In this document: in pieces, positions 14,661 to 23,359 of the stretch
Layout of the letters: every line of letters starts with the position of its first letter
How positions within the stretch are numbered: the stretch's first letter is position 1
Assembly (NCBI GenBank): GCA_050248375.1
Contig: JBFWSL010000007.1
Span: 1 to 30,412, forward strand
DNA: 30,412 nt
Direction: 5' to 3'
Source: JAYZVT01 sp050248375
GTDB taxonomy: Bacteria; Pseudomonadota; Alphaproteobacteria; Rhizobiales; Methyloligellaceae
Translations under genes and position numbers: made by a program
Notes under the pieces: model-generated
The model's input: the letters and a program-made list of their open reading frames with translations, nothing else
Databases searched by the model: none
What the model was told of the DNA's origin: nothing

Positions 14661-17318
14661 ATGGAACCGATCCCCATGGACAAGTCCGCCACCCCCAAGA
14701 CCATACGCCTGCGGGATTACGCGCCACCCGGCTGGCTGGTCGGGGAGGTTTCGCTCGACGTGAACCTTCACCCGACGGCGACGCGAGTCCGCTCCCGGCT
14801 GGGCCTGCAGCCGAATCCGGCGTCGGGGGCTGCGCCGCTCGAACTGGACGGAGAGGCCCTCCAGCTCGATGAGGTAAGGCTGAACGGGCGCAAGCTGGAC
14901 GGGGGCGAGTTCGAGACGACCCCGTCCGGATTGCTCATCCCGGAGCCTCCCCGGGAGGCGTTCGAGCTGGAAATCACCACCTTCTGCAATCCGGAGGCGA
15001 ACACCTCGCTCTCCGGCCTGTACCGGTCGCGGGGCATCTTCTGCTCCCAGTGCGAGGCCCAGGGTTTCCGGCGGATCACCTATTTCCCCGACCGTCCGGA
15101 CGTGCTGGCCCGCTACGACGTCCGCATCCAGGCGGACCGGGCGCTGGCGCCCGTGCTGCTGTCCAACGGCAACCCGGTCGAGGCCGGCCCGGCGGGCCAT
15201 GGCGGGGCCCATTACGCGCGCTGGCGGGACCCTCATCCCAAGCCCAGCTACCTGTTCGCGCTGGTGGGCGGGGAACTCGGTTGCATAACCGACACCTTCA
15301 CGACCGCCTCGGGCCGCAAGGTGGAGCTGAGGATCTACGCCGAACCCGGCAAGGAGGACCGCTGCGGCTGGGCCATGGAATCGCTCAAGCGCTGCATGCG
15401 CTGGGACGAGGAGCGCTTCGGCCGGGAATACGACCTGGACGTGTTCATGATCGTGGCGGTGGCCGACTTCAACATGGGGGCGATGGAGAACAAGGGCCTC
15501 AATATCTTCAACGACAAGCTGATCCTGGCCCGGCCCGATACGGCTACCGACGTCGACTACGCGGCAATCGAGGCGGTGATCGCGCACGAATATTTCCACA
15601 ACTGGACGGGCAACCGCATCACCTGCCGCGACTGGTTCCAGCTCTGCCTGAAGGAGGGCCTGACCGTCTTCCGCGACCAGGAGTTCACCTCCGACCTGCG
15701 CTCCCGCCCGGTCAAGCGGATCGCGGACGTGCGCATGCTGCGCACGCACCAGTTCCCTGAGGACAGCGGCCCCCTCGCCCATCCGGTGCGGCCCGACTCC
15801 TACATCGAGATCAACAATTTCTACACGGCGACTGTCTACGAGAAGGGCGCGGAGCTGTGCCGGATGATCCACACGCTCGTCGGGCGCGATGGCTTCCGGA
15901 AGGGCATGGACCTGTATTTCGAGCGCCACGACGGCGAGGCCGCCACCGTGGAGGACTTCGTCGGCTCCATGGCGGACGCCAACGGCATCGACCTTGCCCA
16001 GTTCATGCGGTGGTACACCCAGGCGGGAACGCCGGAACTCGCCTGTTCGCTGCGCTACGACGCCGGCTCGCGGACGGCGGAACTGAAAGTCAGCCAGATC
16101 ACCCCCGCCACTCCCGGCCAGACGCGCAAGCAGCCGCTGCACATTCCTTTCCGGGTCGGGCTGCTCGGACAGAACGGCGATGACCTCCCGCTTGCGACGG
16201 CGGAGGGCCCGGTCAGCAACGGCCTGCTGAACCTGACCCGGACGCAGGAAACCTTCCGCTTCGTCAACGTGCCTTCCCGGCCGGTCCCGTCGCTGCTGAG
16301 GGATTTCTCCGCGCCGGTACGGATCACATCGAGCATCGGCAACGAGGAGCTCGAGTTCCTGCTGGCCAACGACTCCGATCCCTTCAACCGCTGGCAGGCC
16401 GGACAAACCTACGCGACACGGCTCATGGTGGAAGCCGTCAAGCGCCTCGCCTCGGGACAATCGCCGGATATCCCGTCCGCCTATGCGCGCGCCATCGCCG
16501 GGCCGCTGTCGGATACAAGCCTCGAGGCCGCCTACCGGGCCGAGGTGCTGCGGCTGCCGAGCGAGTCCGACGTGGCGCGCGAGTTGGGGTCCAATGTCGA
16601 TCCGGATGCGGTGCACGCCGCGCACGAGGCGCTGCGAAGGAGCCTGGCGGCGGCGTTGCGCGGGATACTGCTGGACATCTACGCCTCGTACCGGACGCCT
16701 GGCGACTATTCCCCCGACGCGGCGAGCGCGGGGCGGCGCGCGCTGCGCAACGCGGCCCTGTCCGTGCTGGCCGCGACGGGCGCCGGCGAAGACATCGCGA
16801 GGGTCTACGGGCACTACGGGTCGGCGCGGAACATGACCGACAAGATTGCCGCGCTGGCGATCCTGTGCAACCACGACGTCGGGGAGCGTGACGCGGCGCT
16901 CACCGATTTCCACGACACCTGGAAGGACGACCATCTCGTCATCGACAAGTGGTTCGCGCTGCAGGCAACCTCGACGCTTCCCGACGCGGTGGAGCGGGTC
17001 GAGGCACTTGCCTCGCATCCCCTATTCTCGCTGAAGAACCCGAACAAGGTGCGGGCACTCATCGGAGCCTTCGCCAACATGAACCCCACCGGCTTCAACC
17101 GGCCGGACGGCGCCGGCTACCGGCTGGTGGCGAAGAATGTGCTGGCGCTCGACAAGATCAATCCGCAGATCGCGGCACGCCTGATGGGCGCCTACAAGAG
17201 CTGGAAGATGCTCGAGCCCCGCCGCGTGGAACTGGCGCGGGAGTCGCTGGCCGAAATCGCCGCGCACAAGGACCTGTCACGCGACCTCTACGAGATCGTC
17301 AGCAAGACCATCGAGTAG
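14661..17318 (+). CDS. pepN: Aminopeptidase N (M1 family metallopeptidase)
   Basis: Cytoplasmic zinc aminopeptidase of 885 aa, similar in length to E. coli PepN (870 aa), releasing N-terminal amino acids in peptide turnover. The N-terminal beta domain starts IRLRDYAPPGWLVGEVSLDV. Catalytic domain: GAMEN at 273-277 (exopeptidase substrate binding), HEYFHNW at 309-315 and the third zinc ligand E332 in LKEGLTVFRDQEF, exactly H-E-x2-H-x18-E. The proton-donor region NNFYTATVYEKGAEL supplies the conserved Tyr. The alpha-helical C-terminal domain includes 'HPLFSLKNPNKVRALIGAF' and FNRPDGAGYRLVA, typical of the bacterial PepN class. ATG 14661 is used; ATG 14676 (MDKSATPKT) is an equally possible start. 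Divergent from opgG. Downstream lies the IS1595-family insertion, 83 bp after the stop. Confidence 0.96.
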   Translation: MEPIPMDKSATPKTIRLRDYAPPGWLVGEVSLDVNLHPTATRVRSRLGLQPNPASGAAPLELDGEALQLDEVRLNGRKLDGGEFETTPSGLLIPEPPREAFELEITTFCNPEANTSLSGLYRSRGIFCSQCEAQGFRRITYFPDRPDVLARYDVRIQADRALAPVLLSNGNPVEAGPAGHGGAHYARWRDPHPKPSYLFALVGGELGCITDTFTTASGRKVELRIYAEPGKEDRCGWAMESLKRCMRWDEERFGREYDLDVFMIVAVADFNMGAMENKGLNIFNDKLILARPDTATDVDYAAIEAVIAHEYFHNWTGNRITCRDWFQLCLKEGLTVFRDQEFTSDLRSRPVKRIADVRMLRTHQFPEDSGPLAHPVRPDSYIEINNFYTATVYEKGAELCRMIHTLVGRDGFRKGMDLYFERHDGEAATVEDFVGSMADANGIDLAQFMRWYTQAGTPELACSLRYDAGSRTAELKVSQITPATPGQTRKQPLHIPFRVGLLGQNGDDLPLATAEGPVSNGLLNLTRTQETFRFVNVPSRPVPSLLRDFSAPVRITSSIGNEELEFLLANDSDPFNRWQAGQTYATRLMVEAVKRLASGQSPDIPSAYARAIAGPLSDTSLEAAYRAEVLRLPSESDVARELGSNVDPDAVHAAHEALRRSLAAALRGILLDIYASYRTPGDYSPDAASAGRRALRNAALSVLAATGAGEDIARVYGHYGSARNMTDKIAALAILCNHDVGERDAALTDFHDTWKDDHLVIDKWFALQATSTLPDAVERVEALASHPLFSLKNPNKVRALIGAFANMNPTGFNRPDGAGYRLVAKNVLALDKINPQIAARLMGAYKSWKMLEPRRVELARESLAEIAAHKDLSRDLYEIVSKTIE

Positions 17319-17393
17319 CCCTCGTCCTCCCGCCCACAGGCCTTCCACAAGTCATCCCTCGGAAACGCACAATTTACGCATGGGAATCGCACT

Positions 17394-17401
17394 GGTTTTC
17401 C
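17394..17401. repeat. Left target-site duplication of the IS1595-family element
   Basis: GGTTTTCC immediately precedes the left terminal inverted repeat and is repeated exactly at 19269-19276 after the right one. Eight base pairs is the duplication length known for the IS1595 family. Confidence 0.85.
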
Positions 17402-17424
17402 CGCATATATCCCCTTTCCGTATG
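17402..17424 (+). repeat. Left terminal inverted repeat of the IS1595-family element
   Basis: Begins CGCATATATCCCCTT (15 bases identical to the right end), then TC where the right end has GA, then CGTATG in both. The two differences change a good -35 hexamer TTGACG at the right end to TTTCCG here. Confidence 0.85.
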
Positions 17425-17457
17425 CCGGGGGTGTGTCATGATTAGCGGGGAGCACTC

Positions 17458-17478
17458 AAAAGCCCCGCGAGTCGGGGC
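17458..17478 (-). terminator. Rho-independent terminator reading leftward, inside the IS left end
   Basis: Arms GCCCCG (17462-17467) and CGGGGC (17473-17478) with loop CGAGT. On the minus strand the stem is followed by TTTT (complement of 17458-17461). It would stop leftward transcripts that cross the transposase and passenger region before they reach the 3' end of pepN. On the plus strand no T-tract follows. Confidence 0.5.
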
Positions 17479-17538
17479 ATGGATAGGGGCATGCGAGTAC
17501 GCACTTTTCTGTTCCGCACCTTGGTTAGGGATGCGGAC

Positions 17539-18222
17539 ATGATAGACAGGGCCGCCGAGGTTATTGGTTTTGGTTTGACGCTTGCCGCCCCGTTTTACCC
17601 TTGGGCCAATCTTGCTGATTGGCCAATCTCAGAGCGACTCGCGGCGAGCGCAGCATTCTTCGGAATTACTCTCGCTTTTGTATTTGGCCGAACAGCCTAC
17701 CGTCTCGCTAGTGATGCGGAGCCAAAACTTCGCGTGACAGGCCCGCATGAGTACACGCTACCCAAGAATCCAAACGGCAAGGCGAGGAAGCGTGGTTTTT
17801 ACCTACAGGTCGAAAATGCAGGTGGAGCGACCCTCTCCAACATTAGCGTTCAGATGGTCAGTATGTTCAATCGGAATGGGCAAAATTCCAAAGAGATTGG
17901 CCGACGGTTTAAGAGCCATTTGCAGACACCTGGCAATGACGATGCGCACTTCCACTACACGCAGGAATTCAGCGCCCAACATGGCGAGATGCTTTTGTTT
18001 GACATTGCGCATTACGCAGAGATCGCGGGCGATACGCATGTCTGCATGGACTACGCGCTAGAAGCGCAAGCGAGCAAAGGGGCCTTTAGGAGGGTGCCGC
18101 TAAAAACATGCCCACACATCATTACAGCTAGAGTGCTCTCAAATGCACATGCGAAGCCTGTTGAGCTAAAAATGAAATTTTTTGTCGATGGCGGCGGGAT
18201 ATTTCGCATGGAGCGCGAATAA
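17539..18222 (+). CDS. IS passenger protein, two TM helices plus soluble domain, function unknown
   Basis: Not recognised. 227 aa from ATG 17539, which has AGGGA about 8 bases upstream; ATG 17479 would add 20 residues but starts right after a strong hairpin. Two hydrophobic helices (about residues 8-24 and 33-50) are joined by 'WANLADWPISERL'. A soluble domain of roughly 170 residues follows that reads as mostly beta: PKLRVTGPHEYTLP, then RGFYLQVENAGGATLSNISV, an Ig/beta-sandwich-like pattern, then HFHYTQEFSAQHGEMLLFDIAHY. The tail 'KPVELKMKFFVDGGGIFRMERE' ends in a strand. Base composition is clearly more A/T-rich than all neighbouring genes, with runs such as AAAATGAAATTTTTT near 18170, indicating foreign origin. 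Its stop overlaps the next start (TAATG). A role in host benefit or in transposition is undetermined. Confidence 0.7.
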   Translation: MIDRAAEVIGFGLTLAAPFYPWANLADWPISERLAASAAFFGITLAFVFGRTAYRLASDAEPKLRVTGPHEYTLPKNPNGKARKRGFYLQVENAGGATLSNISVQMVSMFNRNGQNSKEIGRRFKSHLQTPGNDDAHFHYTQEFSAQHGEMLLFDIAHYAEIAGDTHVCMDYALEAQASKGAFRRVPLKTCPHIITARVLSNAHAKPVELKMKFFVDGGGIFRMERE

Positions 18223-18452
18223 TGGCACGCGGCAAACATCTCTCCCTTGAAGAAGCCCGCAAGATGCGCGGCGGCATGAAGCGCTTCGCCAAGGAGCATC
18301 CTGCCGAGGCTGACAGGAAACGCTTCAACGCGCTCCTGAAGGCTATGGCCGAGGGAAAGCTTGAAGAAGGATCGGAAACATCAGGTGAGGCGACTTCCGA
18401 AGGTTGTGGCGGAACTCGAACTCACAAAGATACTTCTGAAGATGCTTCTTAG
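18222..18452 (+). CDS. Small charged IS passenger protein, function unknown
   Basis: 76-aa soluble protein: MARGKHLSLEEARKMRGGMK at the N terminus, then 'RFAKEHPAEADRKRFNALLK', then an Ala/Lys/Glu helix and a Ser/Thr/Glu-rich tail. From memory, small proteins with the LSLEEARK...F.KEHP...F..LL.AM pattern recur beside IS1595-type transposases, so it is probably a real gene; this recollection needs a search. GGAG lies about 8 bases before the ATG, which overlaps the upstream stop as TAATG. The last 110 bases are antisense to the end of the transposase gene, and the low-complexity tail may simply reflect that overlap. It could be a regulator or accessory of the element, but nothing in the sequence proves this. 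Confidence 0.6.
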   Translation: MARGKHLSLEEARKMRGGMKRFAKEHPAEADRKRFNALLKAMAEGKLEEGSETSGEATSEGCGGTRTHKDTSEDAS

Positions 18453-19206
18453 ACACCCAGATGTGCGTGCCGTTGATGCCACGCTTCAGGCTCGCCCAGA
18501 AGGCTTCAATGGTATTGGTATGCGCGTCACCGCGCGCCCATTCCTTCGCACTGTGATTGATGCTCTCGACGCGGTAGCCCTGACCGGGGAGCAGTCCATA
18601 GACCGCCGCTTCGTCGGTGTAGAGACGCGAACCGGTATGTACCCACTGCTTCACCTGCGGAATAACATGCTTCGCGCGGCGGGAGGGAATGACGCGAGTG
18701 AGCACGTCGCCGTTGCGCTCGGACATGCCGAGGACGATGGCCTTGTCCCCCAGCCCGGCCCTGTCTTTGCCGCCGATGAAAGCCTTGTCCACTTCGACAC
18801 CGCCGCGACCGGGACCGCCAAGCTTCATGTCGCCGTCAGCCAGCGCCATGTACTCCCGCAGCTTGTGGCCGATGCGCCAAGCGCACTTGTAGGTCACGCC
18901 CAACTGGCGCTGGATTTCCTTCGCGGCCACGCCGTTGCGCGTCGTCGTGAAGATGAACATGGCGTAGTACCATTTCTGCAAGGGCGTCCGGCTCTTGTGG
19001 AAGGGCGTGCCCACCATCGGATGAATGTGGTGGCCGCAATTGCAGGTATAGGCAGGCAGTTTCGTCAACTTGCGGAACTTGCCGACCTCACCGCATTTCG
19101 GGCAGGCCGGAGCATCGCCAAAGCGTGTGCGGAACAGGTGCTCAAGGCAGGCATCATCGTCCGGAAACTGCGCCATAAACTCCTGAATGTTCATCATTTT
19201 CGGCAT
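18343..19206 (-). CDS. IS1595-family transposase (ISXO2-like DDE domain)
   Basis: Full-length transposase of 287 aa. N-terminal zinc ribbon: CPKCGEVGKF with a second pair in TCNCGHH (about residues 35-58), then a helix-turn-helix-like 'NGVAAKEIQRQLGVTYKCAW'. The ISXO2-like catalytic domain follows: first Asp in GGVEVDKAFIGGK, second Asp in RLYTDEAAVY, and the third acidic/Asn region in HTNTIEAFWASLKRGINGTH, continuing 'VSKKHLQKYLCEFEFRHN', the family's typical ending. No frameshift or internal stop. ATG 19206 has a strong GGGGAAGGGGA just upstream; ATGs at 19197 and 19194 are alternatives. It catalyses movement of this element through the 23-bp ends. Probably transcribed from a promoter embedded in the right inverted repeat. 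Confidence 0.94.
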   Translation of the reverse strand: MPKMMNIQEFMAQFPDDDACLEHLFRTRFGDAPACPKCGEVGKFRKLTKLPAYTCNCGHHIHPMVGTPFHKSRTPLQKWYYAMFIFTTTRNGVAAKEIQRQLGVTYKCAWRIGHKLREYMALADGDMKLGGPGRGGVEVDKAFIGGKDRAGLGDKAIVLGMSERNGDVLTRVIPSRRAKHVIPQVKQWVHTGSRLYTDEAAVYGLLPGQGYRVESINHSAKEWARGDAHTNTIEAFWASLKRGINGTHIWVSKKHLQKYLCEFEFRHNLRKSPHLMFPILLQAFPRP

Positions 19207-19226
19207 GTCTTTTCCCCTTCCCCCTT

Positions 19227-19255
19227 AATATGGGGATTGGTGTGACATACGTCAA
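19227..19255 (-). promoter_or_regulatory. Transposase promoter overlapping the right terminal inverted repeat
   Basis: On the minus strand TTGACG (complement of 19250-19255, inside the inverted repeat) is followed after exactly 17 bases by CATATT (complement of 19227-19232). Transcription would start near 19220, placing the strong GGGGAAGGGGA ribosome-binding site at the very 5' end and giving a short leader to ATG 19206. Confidence 0.55.
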
Positions 19256-19268
19256 GGGGATATATGCG
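19246..19268 (-). repeat. Right terminal inverted repeat of the IS1595-family element
   Basis: Read inward on the minus strand it begins CGCATATATCCCCTT followed by GACGTATG, matching the left end at 21 of 23 positions. It carries the -35 hexamer of the transposase promoter. Confidence 0.85.
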
Positions 19269-19276
19269 GGTTTTCC
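19269..19276. repeat. Right target-site duplication of the IS1595-family element
   Basis: GGTTTTCC, identical to 17394-17401 on the other side of the element. Joining the flanks through one copy restores the presumed pre-insertion intergenic sequence. Confidence 0.85.
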
Positions 19277-19281
19277 AACGT

Positions 19282-19296
19282 GTTCTCCACATGTTC
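19282..19296. promoter_or_regulatory. Candidate LexA (SOS) box, GTTC-N7-GTTC
   Basis: GTTCTCCACATGTTC matches the alphaproteobacterial LexA operator GTTC-N7-GTTC. It lies 100 bp upstream of the PleC-like kinase start and 5 bp from the right target duplication. With only eight fixed bases, about one match or fewer is expected by chance in 30 kb on both orientations, so the intergenic position is the main support. No clear -35/-10 pair was identified around it. Confidence 0.35.
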
Positions 19297-19396
19297 ACTC
19301 TGGACAGTGCGAAGGCGCTGGATTCAAATCGAAGAGTGATTCGGAGATGCGGCACTTCTCCATCACCCAATGTCGGGACTAACGAGGGGACCCTGC

Positions 19397-21700
<2,304 letters not shown>

Positions 21701-21733
21701 TCCCGGGCACGCCGGCGCGCTTCCCGCCGCGCG

Positions 21734-22213
21734 TCAGGGACGCCTGATTTCCTTCGAGCGGACAGTTTCGAGAAAGCGGGTGCGCTGCTCGCGGTTGAGG
21801 TCGCGCACCAGCAGGAGCGCGGCCTCGCTCATGGAGCGGCCCTGTTCGGTGCGGGCCGACCGCAGCAGTTCCAGGGTCTCGCGAATCTTCGCCTCGTCGT
21901 AGCCTTCAGAGATGAAGATGCTCCGGATCTGATCGCGCAGTTGCTGGATTTTCTCGCCAAGCAGCTTGGTCTCTTCACGCGACTGGGCAAGCTGCTGGCG
22001 GACCGCCTCGCGCTTGGCCTCGGGCAGTTCTGGAATGAACCTGTCAACGGCTATGGCCACGCGCTCGAATTTGCCGATGCGCGGTCCGCCATGAGGATGT
22101 TTCCACAGGCTGCTCGCGACGAGGCCCAGCACCACGAGATTCAAGGCCAGCGAAACGAGCAACGCCGGCAGGAGCCAGCCGCGGCGCGGCTTGTCACCGG
22201 ATGCGCCGGTCAT
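21734..22213 (-). CDS. Periplasmic heavy-metal sensor-like protein (CnrX/ZraP-type)
   Basis: 159-aa protein with one N-terminal TM helix (about residues 13-33) and a helical periplasmic domain resembling the Metal_resist/CnrX-ZraP-CpxP group. It has 'PELPEAKREAVRQQLAQSRE', then LRDQIRSIFISEGYDEAKI, then LLRSARTEQGRSMSEAALLLVRDLNREQRTRFLETV in two consecutive helical segments (quoted ends only partly conserved). Only WKHPHGG near residue 40 offers histidines, and no cysteine or methionine cluster is present, so direct metal sensing as in CnrX is doubtful; envelope-stress sensing is an alternative. ATG 22213 overlaps the stop of the upstream putative anti-sigma gene (ATGA), indicating coupled translation. 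Third gene of a sigma - anti-sigma - sensor set. It converges on the PleC-like kinase gene with 33 bp between stops. Confidence 0.75.
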   Translation of the reverse strand: MTGASGDKPRRGWLLPALLVSLALNLVVLGLVASSLWKHPHGGPRIGKFERVAIAVDRFIPELPEAKREAVRQQLAQSREETKLLGEKIQQLRDQIRSIFISEGYDEAKIRETLELLRSARTEQGRSMSEAALLLVRDLNREQRTRFLETVRSKEIRRP

Positions 22214-22719
22214 AGGGGCAGCTCGGGGTCGCCGGAGGACCCGTCACCGAACATGGCCAGCATGTCCACGCTGTCGGACATCGCCACATCCCCGCCCATG
22301 GCCGCATCCAGCATGCCGGTCCCCACGCTGGTGGTTCCGAGATAGATGCCGAAGGCGAAGGAGGCGGCCAGGGCGGCGGCAGGCCAGAAGCCGCCGCGAC
22401 GCAGCGACAGCCCGCCGCCGGCGGCGCGGCGCTCGCGGAAGCTGTCGATCGGCACAACCCGGGCACCGCTCTCGGCGGCGGCCGCGGCTACGATCCGGGC
22501 CTGCAGGGCCGCCGAAGCATTGCCGGCCGGGGCAGCATCGAGCAGCCTGTCGAGGGCGGAAGCCTCGTCGAGGAGGCCCTTCGCCTGCGGGTCACGTGCG
22601 CACAGTTCGCGAAGCGACGCACGCTCTGCGTCGGGCCAGCGCCCGGAATTCGCCCCATAGACGGCGAGTACGTGTTCAAGTCGGCCGATTGCACCCGGCT
22701 TTTGCGATTTCTGCTTCAT
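22210..22719 (-). CDS. Putative transmembrane anti-sigma factor
   Basis: 169-aa protein directly downstream (16 bp) of the ECF sigma gene and overlapping the sensor-like gene. The N-terminal cytoplasmic part (about residues 10-95) is helical, with 'RLEHVLAVYGANSGRWPDAE' and RASLRELCARDPQAKGLLDE. A single TM helix FWPAAALAASFAFGIYLGT lies near residues 113-131, followed by a short periplasmic tail rich in Gly, Asp and Met. The topology (sigma-binding N terminus, one TM, short periplasmic end) is that of membrane anti-sigma factors. The zinc-binding HxxxCxxC motif of ZAS-type anti-sigmas is absent. Function is therefore inferred from position and topology, not from a diagnostic motif. ATG 22719 has GAGAGA 6-11 bases upstream; the open frame to 22779 overlaps the sigma gene. 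Confidence 0.68.
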   Translation of the reverse strand: MKQKSQKPGAIGRLEHVLAVYGANSGRWPDAERASLRELCARDPQAKGLLDEASALDRLLDAAPAGNASAALQARIVAAAAAESGARVVPIDSFRERRAAGGGLSLRRGGFWPAAALAASFAFGIYLGTTSVGTGMLDAAMGGDVAMSDSVDMLAMFGDGSSGDPELPL

Positions 22720-22735
22720 GGCGGTCTCTCGCGTT

Positions 22736-23359
22736 TCAGTCCCGGCGTTCAGGAAGATGCATCTTCCAGGCCGGCTCAAGCAATTGTTTCAGGGCACGCC
22801 GGCCGCGGGCCAACAGGGACTCCACGGCTTCGACGCTGGTTTCCATCATTTCCGCCACCTCGGTCATGCTCAGTTCTTCATGATGAAAGAGCACGATCGC
22901 GGTGCGCTGGCGTTCGGGCAAGGACTGCAGGCCCTTGTCCACGAAATCCTTGAGCGCCTCCTCCTCCAGGCCGCGCTCCTGTTCTGCGGAGGCGGCGATC
23001 TCCGGCAATTCGCCGGTTGTCTTTTCCTTGCGGGCCCGGATCCGGTCCACACACAGGTTTACGGCCACGCGGTACAGCCAGGTCGAGATCAGCGCCCGGC
23101 CTCCGTCCCATTTCCCGGCCTGGCGCCACAGGCGCAGCAAGGCCTCCTGGGCCACGTCCTCGGCCTCGGCCTCGTCCCCAAGCATACGGCGGGAAACCGC
23201 CAGAACCCGATCCAGACGGTTGGCCACGACGTCCTGGAAGGCCGTCGCGTCGCCGGAAGCGATGCGGGCCATGAGCGCCGCGTCGGCTTCGCGCGTGGCG
23301 CCGGAAGCGGTCGCTCCGCCCCGCGCGGCCGCCGCAGGCTGATCCTGATTGGAATACAC
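22736..23359 (-). CDS. ECF-family RNA polymerase sigma factor
   Basis: Sigma-70 family, extracytoplasmic-function group, 207 aa from GTG 23359. Region 2: ALMARIASGDATAFQDVV, then LAVSRRMLGDEAEAEDVAQE and LLRLWRQAGKW, then STWLYRVAVNLCVDRIRARK (core-binding and -10 recognition). Region 4: LPERQRTAIVLFHHEELSMT, then EVAEMMETSVEAVESLLARG and RRALKQLL (helix-turn-helix for the -35). Regions 1 and 3 are absent, as expected for ECF sigmas. The frame stays open upstream to 23545, but the added 62 residues look non-coding and contain a candidate promoter. GTG 23359 has GGGG about 10 bases upstream. Codon 92 of the long frame (ATG) is another possible start but would truncate region 2. Followed by the putative anti-sigma gene. 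Confidence 0.88.
   Translation of the reverse strand: MYSNQDQPAAAARGGATASGATREADAALMARIASGDATAFQDVVANRLDRVLAVSRRMLGDEAEAEDVAQEALLRLWRQAGKWDGGRALISTWLYRVAVNLCVDRIRARKEKTTGELPEIAASAEQERGLEEEALKDFVDKGLQSLPERQRTAIVLFHHEELSMTEVAEMMETSVEAVESLLARGRRALKQLLEPAWKMHLPERRD

Larger units (their letters stand above)
17402..19268. mobile_element. IS1595-family (ISXO2-like transposase) insertion sequence with passenger genes
   Basis: Complete 1867-bp element. Ends: left 17402-17424 and right 19246-19268 form 23-bp inverted repeats matching at 21 positions, both beginning CGCATATATCCCCTT when read inward. An exact 8-bp direct repeat GGTTTTCC flanks it. Contents: a full-length transposase (minus strand, 18343-19206) and, convergent to it, two overlapping passenger genes (17539-18222 and 18222-18452). 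Family elements with passenger genes are known. Intact ends, perfect duplication and an undamaged transposase point to a recent and potentially still mobile insertion. Before insertion, pepN and the PleC-like kinase would have been separated by about 203 bp. Confidence 0.9.

Noticed and set aside
14634..17018. 794-aa open frame on the minus strand opposite pepN
   Set aside because: A GC-rich antisense shadow; its translation is Arg/Gly/Val-rich without domain motifs, while the plus-strand frame has complete M1 peptidase signatures.
17392..17399. Alternative IS boundary with the inverted repeat starting at CCCGC (17400)
   Set aside because: Then no matching 8-bp duplication exists (CTGGTTTT versus TTTTCCAA). 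Shifting the ends by two bases gives an exact GGTTTTCC on both sides.
17479..17538. Upstream extension of the IS passenger gene from ATG 17479
   Set aside because: It begins immediately after a stable GC hairpin and has a weaker ribosome-binding context than ATG 17539. Kept only as an alternative start.
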